Notes under the pieces: generated by a model | The model's database searches: none | Told to the model about the DNA's origin: nothing | What the model saw: the letters and a program-made list of their open reading frames with translations, nothing else | Program-made: the position numbers and the translations under genes | Part shown: one piece after another, positions 44,547-53,019 of the stretch | Layout of the letters: every line of letters starts with the position of its first letter | How positions within the stretch are numbered: position 1 is the first letter of the stretch | Origin: Arthrobacter silvisoli | Lineage (GTDB): Bacteria; Actinomycetota; Actinomycetes; Actinomycetales; Micrococcaceae | Assembly (NCBI RefSeq): GCF_003369445.1 | Contig: NZ_QRCU01000026.1 | Location: 88,730-152,729, forward strand | Reading direction: 5' to 3' | DNA: 64,000 nt

Positions 44547-45046
44547 GCCGTACTGCGGAGGAGGCCGCTGCCGAGGTCGTCGCCCTGGCGATCGCCCGGG
44601 GCGTCACGGTGGCGACGGCGGAATCCCTCACCGCGGGCATGGTCGCCGCGGTCCTGGCCAACACTCCGGGGGCGTCCGGGATGCTGCAGGGCGGCGTGGT
44701 CGCCTACCAGAACTCCGTGAAGGCCGCTGTCCTCGGGGTGTCGGAGTCGTTGCTCGTAGAGGCCGGTTCGGTGGATGCCGGGGTTGCCCGCGCCATGGCG
44801 GAGGGCGCCCGGAAAGCATGCGGCGCCGACGTCGGGGTGTCCACTACTGGAGTGGCAGGCCCCGAAGCCCACGACGGGAAAGACGTGGGCACGGTATTTA
44901 TCGCGGTGGCGTCCGAGCAGGGCAGCGAAGCGTTCGGCTATGCCTTCTCCGGCAGCCGCGGAGAGATCCGGGAACAGGCTGCTGCCGCCGCCTTGGAGAG
45001 GGTGCTGGATCTCTTGCGCAACGCCGAGTTACCACAGGTAAAGTAA
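44543..45046 (+). CDS. cinA: CinA C-terminal domain protein (nicotinamide-nucleotide amidase)
   Basis: 167 residues, consisting only of the C-terminal amidase domain: TAESLTAGMVAAVLANTPGASGMLQGGVVAYQN, STTGVAGPEAHDGKDVGTVFIAV. It hydrolyses nicotinamide mononucleotide to nicotinate mononucleotide (PncC activity) in homologues. The N-terminal molybdopterin-like domain of full CinA is absent, as usual in actinobacteria. ATG 44543 overlaps the pgsA stop and has GGAAGG upstream. Named for CinA by family; pncC is an alternative name. Confidence 0.93.
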   Translation: MSRTAEEAAAEVVALAIARGVTVATAESLTAGMVAAVLANTPGASGMLQGGVVAYQNSVKAAVLGVSESLLVEAGSVDAGVARAMAEGARKACGADVGVSTTGVAGPEAHDGKDVGTVFIAVASEQGSEAFGYAFSGSRGEIREQAAAAALERVLDLLRNAELPQVK

Positions 45047-45087
45047 GCGGGAACAAAAAAGGCAGCCTGATAGTTGTTACATTGTGT

Positions 45088-45152
45088 CGCCCCGGAGGAG
45101 CCGGGGCGCCTAGGATGTAAGACAAACGGGGCACCTTCCACAAGGTGTCCCG
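45088..45152 (+). promoter_or_regulatory. Promoter region and leader hairpin of the ClgR-like gene
   Basis: Inverted repeat CGCCCCGG-AGGAG-CCGGGGCG (45088-45108) lies immediately upstream of a -10 TAGGAT (45111-45116). The predicted leader then folds into an 11-bp stem with loop CCAC (45127-45152, one G:U pair) 27 bases before ATG 45180. The first could be an operator or cinA terminator, the second a leader control element. Confidence 0.45.
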
Positions 45153-45179
45153 AACCGAAGAGGGAGCAAGGCGATACAG

Positions 45180-45632
45180 ATGGTTAAGCAGCCCGTATCC
45201 GTAAACGGCGTTGTCCGCTGGAAGGATGTGGGCCTGGCCGAGAAGGCACCGAGCGAACAGAAGGAGCGCAAGATGGTTGTACTGCGTCACGAGATCGGTG
45301 ATGTTCTGCGCGATGTCCGGCAGCGCCAGGGCCGTACCCTTCGCGAGGTGTCGCACAGCGCCCGCGTATCCCTCGGCTACCTCAGTGAGGTGGAGCGAGG
45401 CCAGAAGGAAGCGTCCTCCGAATTGCTGTCCTCAATCTGCACCGCCCTGGATGTCCCGCTGTCCAGCATGCTCCGGGAAGTCAGCGACCGGGTGGCCGTT
45501 GCCGAAGGCGTCGCAGTTCCGGATACCGTTCCCCAGGAATTCGCGCAGCGCTACGGACGCGACCTGGATCGCGAACTCAGGGCAGAACTGGGCGGGGACT
45601 TCACCCCGGGCGTGCTCTCGGCAGCCCGCTGA
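45180..45632 (+). CDS. ClgR-like helix-turn-helix transcriptional regulator
   Basis: 150 residues as drawn. The Xre-type HTH ([41 protein letters not shown]) and the C-terminal tail match ClgR, the activator of Clp protease and other stress genes in actinobacteria, which also follows pgsA-cinA in related genomes. Two starts are possible: ATG 45180 (with AAGG upstream) and ATG 45273, which has AAGGAG six bases before it and gives the canonical N-terminus [10 protein letters not shown]. The extra 31 residues in the longer form are polar and could be real. ClgR is commonly degraded by ClpP via its C-terminal tail; this protein ends GVLSAAR. Confidence 0.88.
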   Translation: MVKQPVSVNGVVRWKDVGLAEKAPSEQKERKMVVLRHEIGDVLRDVRQRQGRTLREVSHSARVSLGYLSEVERGQKEASSELLSSICTALDVPLSSMLREVSDRVAVAEGVAVPDTVPQEFAQRYGRDLDRELRAELGGDFTPGVLSAAR

Positions 45633-45686
45633 GCACCGCGGCATCAACGCAAAATCACATACGCTACGTCACATAGGCGGCACAGC

Positions 45687-45722
45687 AGAAGGCTCCGGCA
45701 GCAGCGCCGGAGCCTTCTTCTT
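45687..45722. terminator. Bidirectional-type terminator
   Basis: 13-bp perfect stem AGAAGGCTCCGGC / GCCGGAGCCTTCT with six-base loop, followed by TCTTTT. Lies between the convergent ClgR-like gene and marR gene. Confidence 0.75.
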
Positions 45723-45769
45723 TTGCTTTGGCGGGGCCGGCATAGGGGCGGCCCCGGACCTGGCCTGTT

Positions 45770-46270
45770 TCAGGCCTGGTCCTTGCCGATCCCTTCGCCA
45801 TACGCGGTGTTGAGGCGCTCCATGTATTCGGCCAGGGTCCGGATCTCTTCGAGGGGCCATTCGCCCAGCCGCTCGCGGAACACCTGCCGCCGCGCGTCCT
45901 GAACCTGGTGCATCTTCTCTTCGCCCTTGGGCGTCAGGCGGATGGACTGGGCCCGCCCGTCCTGCGGATCGGCCTCCTTGTAGACCATGCCGATGCTTTC
46001 AAGGAAGGCGATCTGGCGGCTCACCGAAGGTTTGCCGACACCGATGCAGGAGGCCAGTTCGGTCAGCCGCATTGGCCCTTCCTTGCGGATGATCGACAGC
46101 AGCCCATAGGCCGCCGGCTCCATGTCCGGATGCACTTGGCGCGAGAGTTGGTGGGAGAGCGAACGGGCCCGGCGCCAGAAGATGCTCAGCTGGTGTTCCA
46201 CCTGCTGGAGGGCGTTGTCCACACCGTCTCCGTTGACCGGCACCGGTGCATCGTCGGGGGTATTGCTCAT
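45770..46270 (-). CDS. MarR-family transcriptional regulator
   Basis: 166 residues. The winged helix (about 55-125) includes MRLTELASCIGVGKPSVSRQIAFLESIGMV and the wing KEADPQDGRAQSIRLTPKG with the conserved D-x-R. Effector and targets are unknown. ATG 46270 follows minus-strand TAGAAT (46278-46283) by 7 bases, a near-consensus leaderless arrangement; an in-frame ATG at 46279 would overlap the -10 and is rejected. Divergent from the DUF3046 gene, with only about 40 bp between starts. Confidence 0.92.
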   Translation of the reverse strand: MSNTPDDAPVPVNGDGVDNALQQVEHQLSIFWRRARSLSHQLSRQVHPDMEPAAYGLLSIIRKEGPMRLTELASCIGVGKPSVSRQIAFLESIGMVYKEADPQDGRAQSIRLTPKGEEKMHQVQDARRQVFRERLGEWPLEEIRTLAEYMERLNTAYGEGIGKDQA

Positions 46271-46311
46271 GGCAACCATTCTAGAGTCCGGCCACGTGAG
46301 AGACTCTATTG

Positions 46312-46551
46312 GTGCGGATCAGTGACTTTTGGCGACTCATGGAAGACGAGTTCGGGAGCGGCTATGCCCGGGTACTGGCGGGCTCCCTCGTGCTTGCCGG
46401 GGTGGGCGGGCGCACGGCCGACCAGGCGTTGGCCGCCGGGCTCGAGCCGCGGAAGGTATGGCTCGCGATCTGCGAAGTCCAGGACGTCCCCGAGGAGCGC
46501 CGGCTGGGACGCGACATCAAGATCAAGGATGGGGCCCCGCATCAGTCTTGA
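46312..46551 (+). CDS. DUF3046 family protein
   Basis: 79 residues. The N-terminus RISDFWRLMEDEFGSGYARVL and GLEPRKVWLAICEVQDVPEERRLG are typical of DUF3046, a small helical protein encoded upstream of recA throughout actinobacteria. Function unknown. GTG 46312 gives MRISDFW, in line with homologues; TTG 46309 is possible. Followed by 316 bp without a gene that hold the recA promoter. Confidence 0.9.
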   Translation: MRISDFWRLMEDEFGSGYARVLAGSLVLAGVGGRTADQALAAGLEPRKVWLAICEVQDVPEERRLGRDIKIKDGAPHQS

Positions 46552-46651
46552 GCCGGCCGTAGTTCCGGGCACAGTCCCGGTCCGGCCACGTGCAGTCCTG
46601 GCCCCGGCCACGGACCCAGCTTCGAAGCGGTGACACGCGCGGCCCGCTTGT

Positions 46652-46680
46652 TCGAATATCTGTTCGGATGGGTCTATGCT
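46652..46680 (+). promoter_or_regulatory. recA promoter with LexA box
   Basis: TCGAATATCTGTTCGG (46652-46667) matches the LexA consensus closely, and TATGCT (46675-46680) is the -10. The box overlaps the -35 position. The remaining leader to recA (46681-46867) contains no gene and no strong structure that I can see. Confidence 0.78.
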
Positions 46681-46867
46681 CCTTTCAGAGGAAAATTGAT
46701 TCTGACGGACCTCCGCCTGTATCCGTAAACCAGTCCGATTCCGCGTGGTTTATCCACATGGCGCATGTTGCCCGCAAAAAATGTCAGCGGCCGGCACTAG
46801 CGTCGGAAGGGACAGGAAGACGGCCCTTCAGGCCAGTCCACAGCGAGAAAGCTCAGAGGTGTGAACC

Positions 46868-47914
46868 ATGGCGGCAAACCCGGATCGTGAGAAGGCGCTC
46901 GAAGCAGCGCTTGCCCAGATCGACAAACAATTCGGCAAGGGCTCCATCATGCGCCTGGGTGACGACACCCGCGCGCCCATTGAAGTGATCCCCACCGGAT
47001 CGATCGCCCTGGACGTCGCCCTGGGCATCGGCGGCCTGCCGCGCGGCCGTGTCGTGGAAATCTACGGCCCGGAATCCTCGGGTAAAACCACCGTGGCTTT
47101 GCATGCCGTGGCCAACGCACAGCGCAACGGCGGCATCGCTGCCTTCATCGATGCCGAGCACGCCCTGGACCCGGATTATGCGGCCAAGCTCGGCGTGGAC
47201 ACGGATGCGCTGCTCGTTTCGCAGCCGGACACCGGTGAACAGGCCCTCGAAATCATGGACATGCTGGTGGGCTCCGGCTCCCTGGACATCATCGTCATCG
47301 ACTCCGTGGCGGCCCTTGTTCCGCGCGCCGAAATCGAAGGCGAAATGGGTGACTCCCACGTGGGTCTGCAGGCCCGCCTGATGAGCCAGGCCCTGCGAAA
47401 GATCACCGGCCGCCTGAGCCAGACCAAGACCACCGCCATCTTCATCAACCAGTTGCGTGAAAAGATCGGCGTGTTCTTTGGCTCCCCGGAAACCACCACC
47501 GGCGGTAAGGCCCTGAAGTTCTACGCCTCCGTGCGCATCGATGTCCGCCGCATCCAGACCCTCAAGGAGGGCTCTGACTCGGTCGGCAACCGCACCAAGG
47601 CCAAAATCGTCAAGAACAAGATGGCCCCGCCCTTCAAGGTCGCCGAGTTCGACATCATCTACGGCCAGGGCATCTCCCGCGAAGGCGGAATCATTGACAT
47701 GGGTGTCGAGCACGGCATCATCAAGAAGTCGGGTTCCTGGTTCACCTATGACGGCGACCAGCTGGGCCAGGGCATGGAAAACTCGCGCCGCTTCCTGCGC
47801 GACAACCCCGAGCTCGCCCAGGAGCTGGAGCGCCTCATCAAGGAGAAGCTCGGCGTCGGCGTCAAGCCCGCGGACGGCGAGGACACCCCGAAGCTGAAGG
47901 CCGTTGACGGTTAG
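46868..47914 (+). CDS. recA: Recombinase RecA
   Basis: 348 residues; strand exchange and LexA co-protease. Walker A GPESSGKT (67-74), Walker [13 protein letters not shown], the [15 protein letters not shown]2-adjacent region and [16 protein letters not shown] are intact. No intein is present. AGAGGTG lies seven bases before ATG. Overlaps recX by 11 bases. Confidence 0.99.
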   Translation: MAANPDREKALEAALAQIDKQFGKGSIMRLGDDTRAPIEVIPTGSIALDVALGIGGLPRGRVVEIYGPESSGKTTVALHAVANAQRNGGIAAFIDAEHALDPDYAAKLGVDTDALLVSQPDTGEQALEIMDMLVGSGSLDIIVIDSVAALVPRAEIEGEMGDSHVGLQARLMSQALRKITGRLSQTKTTAIFINQLREKIGVFFGSPETTTGGKALKFYASVRIDVRRIQTLKEGSDSVGNRTKAKIVKNKMAPPFKVAEFDIIYGQGISREGGIIDMGVEHGIIKKSGSWFTYDGDQLGQGMENSRRFLRDNPELAQELERLIKEKLGVGVKPADGEDTPKLKAVDG

Positions 47915-48473
47915 GCGGCAGCGCAAGTCTGCTCCGCCCGCGGAACCCTCGGCGGATTCGCCGGTCATGCAGGACGCTGAGGCCGATCCCGAGGCCGTGG
48001 CCCGGGCGATTGTCCTGCGGCAGTTGACCAACTCGCCCAAGAGCCGTCAGCAGCTCGCCCGGAAACTGGCCGAACGCAAGGTGCCCGAGGACGTCGCCGG
48101 GGCGGTGCTGGACCGCTTCGAAGAGGTCCGACTGATCAACGACTTGGACTTTGCGGAAATGTGGGTCAGGAGCCGCTCCCAAACCAGGAAACTGGCCAAG
48201 GGAGCGCTCCGCCGTGAACTGGCGGACAAGGGCATCGATCCCGACACCGCCGAGGAAGCCCTCGGGCAGCTCAGCGACGAAGACGAACAGCAGGCCGCGA
48301 GGGACCTGGTAGCACGCAAGCTGCGGAGCGGCGTGGACCTTGGCAGCCGGGAAGAACGGGACAAACACACCAGGCGGTTGGCGGCCATGCTGGCCAGGAA
48401 GGGCTACCAGCCCTCGCTGGCCTTCCGGATCGTCGGGGAAGTGCTCGACGAAGCCGGTACCCTTAACGAGTGA
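47904..48473 (+). CDS. recX: Regulatory protein RecX
   Basis: 189 residues; inhibits RecA filaments. The tandem three-helix repeats are visible ([72 protein letters not shown]). Start TTG 47904 overlaps the end of recA; the first ATG (47967) would remove 21 residues outside the core. Its stop overlaps the miaB GTG by four bases (GTGA). Confidence 0.94.
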   Translation: MTVRRQRKSAPPAEPSADSPVMQDAEADPEAVARAIVLRQLTNSPKSRQQLARKLAERKVPEDVAGAVLDRFEEVRLINDLDFAEMWVRSRSQTRKLAKGALRRELADKGIDPDTAEEALGQLSDEDEQQAARDLVARKLRSGVDLGSREERDKHTRRLAAMLARKGYQPSLAFRIVGEVLDEAGTLNE

Positions 48474-50071
48474 GTTTTACCGCTTCTCCCGCAGCCACGT
48501 CCTCCGCAGCTGAGCCCCTTGCCGTGCCCGGCGCTGTCCAGGCCACTGGCCAGTCCGCAGCCGAAGCCGCCGGCGCGGCCAGCCGTCAGCGCACCTACCA
48601 GGTCCGCACCTTCGGCTGCCAGATGAACGTCCACGACTCCGAGCGCATGGCCGGCCTGCTCGAGGACGCCGGTTACGTTCCGGCTGACGGCGGCCTGGCC
48701 GACGTCGTGGTCTTCAACACCTGCGCCGTCCGGGAGAACGCGGACAACAAGCTGTACGGCAACCTCGGCGAACTGAAGCAGGTCAAGGCCGCGCACCCGG
48801 GGATGCAGATTGCCGTCGGCGGCTGCCTCGCCCAGAAGGACCGGGACACCATCGTCCGGAAGGCACCGTGGGTGGACGCGGTGTTCGGCACCCACAACGT
48901 CGGCGCCCTTCCCGCGCTGCTGGAGCGGGCCCGCCACAATAACGAGGCCCAACTGGAGATCCTCGAATCCTTGGACGTCTTCCCGTCCACGCTGCCTACC
49001 AAGCGCGACTCCGTCTACTCGGGCTGGGTGTCGATCTCCGTGGGCTGCAACAACACCTGCACCTTCTGCATCGTGCCCTCCCTGCGCGGCAAGGAGAAGG
49101 ACCGCCGGCCGGGGGAGATCCTCGCCGAAATCCAGGCCCTCGTGGACGACGGTGCCGTCGAGGTCACGCTCCTTGGCCAGAACGTCAACTCCTACGGCGT
49201 GGAATTCGGCGACCGCCTGGCCTTCTCCAAGCTGCTGCGTGCCTGCGGCGGGATCGAAGGACTCGAACGCGTGCGCTTCACCAGCCCGCACCCGGCGGCC
49301 TTCACCGACGACGTCATCGACGCCATGGCCGAAACCCCCAACGTGATGCCCCAACTGCACATGCCCCTGCAGTCCGGATCCGACAAGGTCCTCAAGGACA
49401 TGCGCCGCTCGTACCGTTCCGCCAAGTTCCTGGGAATCCTCGACAAGGTCCGGGAACGGATTCCCCACGCGGCCATCACTACGGACATCATCGTGGGTTT
49501 CCCCGGTGAGACCGAGGAGGACTTCCAGGCCACGCTCGACGTCGTCGAAAAGTCCCGCTTCTCCTCGGCCTTCACCTTCCAGTACTCCAAGCGCCCGGGC
49601 ACTCCGGCCGCCGAGCTGCCCGAGCAGCTTCCCAAGGCCGTCGTCCAGGAGCGCTACGACCGGCTCATCGCACTCCAGGACCGGATCGCCGCCGAAGAGA
49701 ACGCCAAGCAGCTCGGCCGCAAGGTGGAGCTCCTCGTCACCGCCCAGGCGGGACGGAAGGCAGGAGAGACCCACCGCCTGTCCGGCCGCGCCGCCGATCA
49801 GCGCCTTGTGCACTTCTCGGTCCCCGACGGCGCCGAAACACCCCGCCCCGGTGACTTCGTCACCGTCACCATCACCGAAGCCGCCGCCTTCCACCTGCTC
49901 GCCGACCCCGCCGGCACGGATGACTACAGCCTGCGGCGCTCCCGGGCAGGCGACGCCTGGGACCGCTCGCAGGCCGATTCCTGCGGCGCTCCCGTGCCCG
50001 GCGCCACGGGCAAGGGCAGCAAGGCGGCAGTCTCCCTCGGGATGCCGTCGCTGCCGCTGCGCCGCAGTTGA
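48470..50071 (+). CDS. miaB: tRNA-2-methylthio-N6-dimethylallyladenosine synthase MiaB
   Basis: 533 residues; radical-SAM enzyme that adds the 2-methylthio group to i6A37 of tRNA. Three N-terminal cluster Cys are in FGCQMN, NTCAVRE and GGCLAQ; the radical-SAM site is [13 protein letters not shown] domain follows. The last about 50 residues are an extra Ser/Arg/Gly-rich tail. GTG 48470 overlaps recX. Substrate precursor is made by MiaA, encoded immediately downstream. Confidence 0.96.
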   Translation: MSFTASPAATSSAAEPLAVPGAVQATGQSAAEAAGAASRQRTYQVRTFGCQMNVHDSERMAGLLEDAGYVPADGGLADVVVFNTCAVRENADNKLYGNLGELKQVKAAHPGMQIAVGGCLAQKDRDTIVRKAPWVDAVFGTHNVGALPALLERARHNNEAQLEILESLDVFPSTLPTKRDSVYSGWVSISVGCNNTCTFCIVPSLRGKEKDRRPGEILAEIQALVDDGAVEVTLLGQNVNSYGVEFGDRLAFSKLLRACGGIEGLERVRFTSPHPAAFTDDVIDAMAETPNVMPQLHMPLQSGSDKVLKDMRRSYRSAKFLGILDKVRERIPHAAITTDIIVGFPGETEEDFQATLDVVEKSRFSSAFTFQYSKRPGTPAAELPEQLPKAVVQERYDRLIALQDRIAAEENAKQLGRKVELLVTAQAGRKAGETHRLSGRAADQRLVHFSVPDGAETPRPGDFVTVTITEAAAFHLLADPAGTDDYSLRRSRAGDAWDRSQADSCGAPVPGATGKGSKAAVSLGMPSLPLRRS

Positions 50072-50073
50072 GC

Positions 50074-50970
50074 ATGCACAGCCCTCCGCCGGTGATAGCC
50101 GTCGTCGGGCCCACCGGTTCCGGAAAGTCCGATCTCGGCGTCCAGTTGGCGCTGGCGCTGGACGGCGAGGTGATCAACGCGGACGCCATGCAGTTCTACC
50201 GCGGCATGGATATCGGAACGGCGAAGATCAGCCTGGCCGAACGCCACGGAGTGCCGCACCACCTCCTGGACACCATGGACGTCACGGAGGAAGCGAGCGT
50301 TTCGGCGTTCCAGCAGGACTGCCGGGCGATCATCGACGACGTCCACGCCCGCGGCAAGCGTGCCATCCTGGTCGGCGGTTCTGGGCTGTACGTCCGGGCC
50401 GCCCTCGACGTGCTCGAGTTCCCCGGAACGGATCCGGCCGTCCGCAAGGAGCTCGAAGACGAAGCCGCCGAGCGCGGGCTGTCCGTGCTGATGGACCGCC
50501 TGCGCACCGTCGATCCTGTATCCGCCGGCCGCCTCGGCGACGCCCGGCGCATTATCCGGGCGCTTGAAGTGCACCGGCTCACCGGACGCCCCTTCAGTTC
50601 CTTCATGCCCATGCGCGAGTACTTCCGCCCCGCCGTGCAAATCGGGCTCGACGTCGACCGTGAACTCCTGCGCGAACGCCTCGCCGTGCGGGTACACCGC
50701 ATGGTTGACGCCGGACTGCTGGAGGAGGTCCGCGCCCTCGACGCGGCCGGTCTGCGCCGTGGCAAGACCGCTTCGCGGGCGCTCGGATACGCGCAGTTCC
50801 TCAGGGTGCTCGACGGCGAATCGGACGTTGCGGCAGCGGCGGAGGAAACCATCGTGGCCACCCGGCAGTTCGCACGCCGCCAGCTCACCTGGTTCCGCGC
50901 CGACCCCCGCATCTCCTGGCTCGACTGGCAGGACCCCGGACTTGTCGAGAAGGCTGCGGAGCTGTGCTGA
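50074..50970 (+). CDS. miaA: tRNA dimethylallyltransferase MiaA
   Basis: 298 residues; transfers dimethylallyl to A37 of tRNA. P-loop GPTGSGKS (12-19), [29 protein letters not shown] and RALGYAQF are present, as is [15 protein letters not shown] 50074 starts two bases after the miaB stop; TTG 50068 is an in-frame alternative. Confidence 0.96.
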   Translation: MHSPPPVIAVVGPTGSGKSDLGVQLALALDGEVINADAMQFYRGMDIGTAKISLAERHGVPHHLLDTMDVTEEASVSAFQQDCRAIIDDVHARGKRAILVGGSGLYVRAALDVLEFPGTDPAVRKELEDEAAERGLSVLMDRLRTVDPVSAGRLGDARRIIRALEVHRLTGRPFSSFMPMREYFRPAVQIGLDVDRELLRERLAVRVHRMVDAGLLEEVRALDAAGLRRGKTASRALGYAQFLRVLDGESDVAAAAEETIVATRQFARRQLTWFRADPRISWLDWQDPGLVEKAAELC

Positions 50971-51070
50971 CCGGACGCTGCTGTTCCGAGCAAACCGTGC
51001 CGGCCAAACTCTGCTGAAGGCCGAGCCCTGTTGATTTAGGTGGATGGCCGCCCGCAGGTAGCCTTGAACC

Positions 51071-52000
51071 ATGGACGAAAGCCTCACGAACACCCTTGGC
51101 CTCAACGGACTGCCTTTTTCCAAGGGACACGGCACCGGCAACGACTTCGTCCTGATCGCCGACCCGCAGGACCGGCATGCAATCTCCCCGGAACAGGTCG
51201 CAGCGTTGTGCAACCGGCACCTGGGCATCGGCGGCGACGGGCTCATCCGCGCCGTCCCATCTCGCTTCCTGCCCGAAGGCCACGACATCCTTGCGGAGGA
51301 ACCCACCGCCGAGTGGTTCATGGACTACCGCAACGGCGACGGCTCGCTGTCCGAAATGTGCGGCAACGGTGTCCGGGTCTTCGTGCACTTCCTCATCGAC
51401 CAGGGCCTCGTGACCCTCGGCGCGGGCGAATCCCTGGCCATCGGAACCCGCGGCGGCGTCAAGCGGATCAGTCGCACCGCGGAGGGCTATGCCGTGGACA
51501 TGGGCCCCTGGGAGTTCATCTTCCCCGAGGACGCCCGGGACAAGGCCATGGATTCCCTGGTCCACGCCAACGGCCTCGAAGTCGCCCGGCCCGCGCTCTC
51601 GGTCAGTATGGGCAACCCGCACACGGTGGTGGCACTGGCCGAACTGTCGGAACTGGAGGCCACGGAACTCTACAAGGCGCCCCAGGTGGACCCTGTCCCG
51701 CCGCACGGCACCAACGTCGAATTCGTCGTGCCGGCGGAACCATTGGTCCATGACGGCACCGGGACCATCACCATGCGCGTCCACGAACGTGGCGTGGGGG
51801 AGACCCAGTCCTGCGGCACCGGCGCCTGTGCGGCTGCCGTCGCGATCCGGCACTGGGCCGGCGACGGCGCACCGGACAACTGGAAGGTCAACGTCCCCGG
51901 CGGTGTCGTCGAGGTGCGCTTCTTCCCCGGCGCCGACGGGCGCGAGCACGTGGAGCTCAGCGGCCCTGCGGTGATTGTCGCTAGTGGTTCCCTTTCCTGA
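51071..52000 (+). CDS. dapF: Diaminopimelate epimerase
   Basis: 309 residues; interconverts LL- and meso-diaminopimelate for lysine and cell wall. Both catalytic Cys are present: Cys97 in EMCGNGVRVF and Cys248 in QSCGTGACAAAV. TAGCCT (51059-51064) is six bases before ATG, so a leaderless mRNA is likely. Its 3' end overlaps the convergent methyltransferase gene by 20 bases. Confidence 0.96.
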   Translation: MDESLTNTLGLNGLPFSKGHGTGNDFVLIADPQDRHAISPEQVAALCNRHLGIGGDGLIRAVPSRFLPEGHDILAEEPTAEWFMDYRNGDGSLSEMCGNGVRVFVHFLIDQGLVTLGAGESLAIGTRGGVKRISRTAEGYAVDMGPWEFIFPEDARDKAMDSLVHANGLEVARPALSVSMGNPHTVVALAELSELEATELYKAPQVDPVPPHGTNVEFVVPAEPLVHDGTGTITMRVHERGVGETQSCGTGACAAAVAIRHWAGDGAPDNWKVNVPGGVVEVRFFPGADGREHVELSGPAVIVASGSLS

Positions 52001-52592
52001 CCCGCAGGATCCGGAATGACTTGGCAGTGCTTTCCCTGGTCACGGTGAACGTCTCGTCCAGTTCCTCCGCCAGCCAGCGCTGAAGGGAATCCGATCCCAG
52101 GTTCTTCTGCACCACCAGCCAAGCGTCCCCGCCCGGAGCCAGCCGCGGCAGCCACTTCAGCAGCAGCGCATGCAGTTCGGCCTTGCCGATGCGGATCGGC
52201 GGGTTCGACCAAATGGTGTCGAAGCTCACGGACGGGTCGACGTCGTCGGGCAGGCTCGCGGTGACATTGTCCAATCCCAGTGCGGCGGCGTTCTCGTTGG
52301 TGAGCGTGATGCAGCGGTCGTTGACGTCGACCGCGTAGATCTGCGCTTCCGGTGACATGAGCGCCATGGTCAGCGCGATCGGCCCCCAACCGCAGCCGAT
52401 ATCCAGCAGATTGCCCTGCGCGGCGGGAGCCGGCACTTCGTCCAGCAGGATCACGGTTCCCTTGTCGATACCGTCCGGGCTGAATATGCCCGGGGAGGTG
52501 TGGAGCCTGCGGGTGGCGCCTGCCAGTTCCACCGTGAGGGGCTTGCGGGGGAAGGGCCCGGCGGGGGCGTTGAAATAGTGAGCAGACTCCAT
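51981..52592 (-). CDS. Class I SAM-dependent methyltransferase (RsmC-like)
   Basis: 203 residues. SAM-binding motif LLDIGCGWGPIALTMAL and the catalytic NPPIRIG (N-P-P-I) are typical of N-methyltransferases acting on base amino groups, as in the C-terminal half of RsmC (16S rRNA G1207). It corresponds to the single-domain actinobacterial form. ATG 52592 is chosen; the open frame extends upstream over the hflX leader region without homology. Convergent with dapF. Confidence 0.88.
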   Translation of the reverse strand: MESAHYFNAPAGPFPRKPLTVELAGATRRLHTSPGIFSPDGIDKGTVILLDEVPAPAAQGNLLDIGCGWGPIALTMALMSPEAQIYAVDVNDRCITLTNENAAALGLDNVTASLPDDVDPSVSFDTIWSNPPIRIGKAELHALLLKWLPRLAPGGDAWLVVQKNLGSDSLQRWLAEELDETFTVTRESTAKSFRILRVRKGNH

Positions 52593-53019
52593 AGCTTGCC
52601 AGAGTAGTTGGCGGCGCCAGCCAAAGGAAACCGCGGCACCCGGACGTGCCTGACAACGCCACCGAAGTGCCTGACAACGCCTGATAGAGTTGTATGCATG
52701 TTCTTGATCTTTGAGTAATTCAGCCCCTGCGATGCAGACAGGCCCGGCCATTCCACCCTGGAACCGCCGCGTCAGCCTTTCCGCCTTGGCATGATCCCGG
52801 TAACCGATCCGCTGCAGCGGCGTCCCCTCGAGGACACCCGCGGCGGCTGCCGGAAGCTCAACAGATCGATCCACCCGCCGCCCCGCTCCGGCCCCGCCGC
52901 AGCCGTACGCCGTTGGGGATTTCCTGTCTGGTCCTGCTCAGGCGTCAGCCCAGCGCGAAGCGCGCACCATCAGACATCAAACGGCATTATTCTGGATATG
53001 CCGAACCTCTAAGGAGACC
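52593..53019. other. 427-bp intergenic region upstream of hflX
   Basis: No gene above 10 codons is convincing. It contains two exact 15-bp direct repeats GTGCCTGACAACGCC (52646-52660, 52667-52681), 21 bp apart, then TAGAGT (52685-52690) and seven bases later a six-codon ORF MFLIFE (52698-52718). A 12-bp palindrome CCGCTGCAGCGG lies near 52807-52818. A second possible -10, TATTCT (52988-52993), and AAGGAGA are next to hflX. Confidence 0.5.
52646..52681 (+). repeat. Two 15-bp direct repeats before a -10 element
   Basis: Identical units GTGCCTGACAACGCC start 21 bp apart (two helical turns) and end three bases before TAGAGT. This geometry fits tandem binding of a regulator at the -35 region. Confidence 0.6.

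Noticed and set aside
49930..49998. 15-bp duplicate CCTGCGGCGCTCCCG in the miaB tail
   Set aside because: Too short and within coding sequence; no evidence for a functional repeat.
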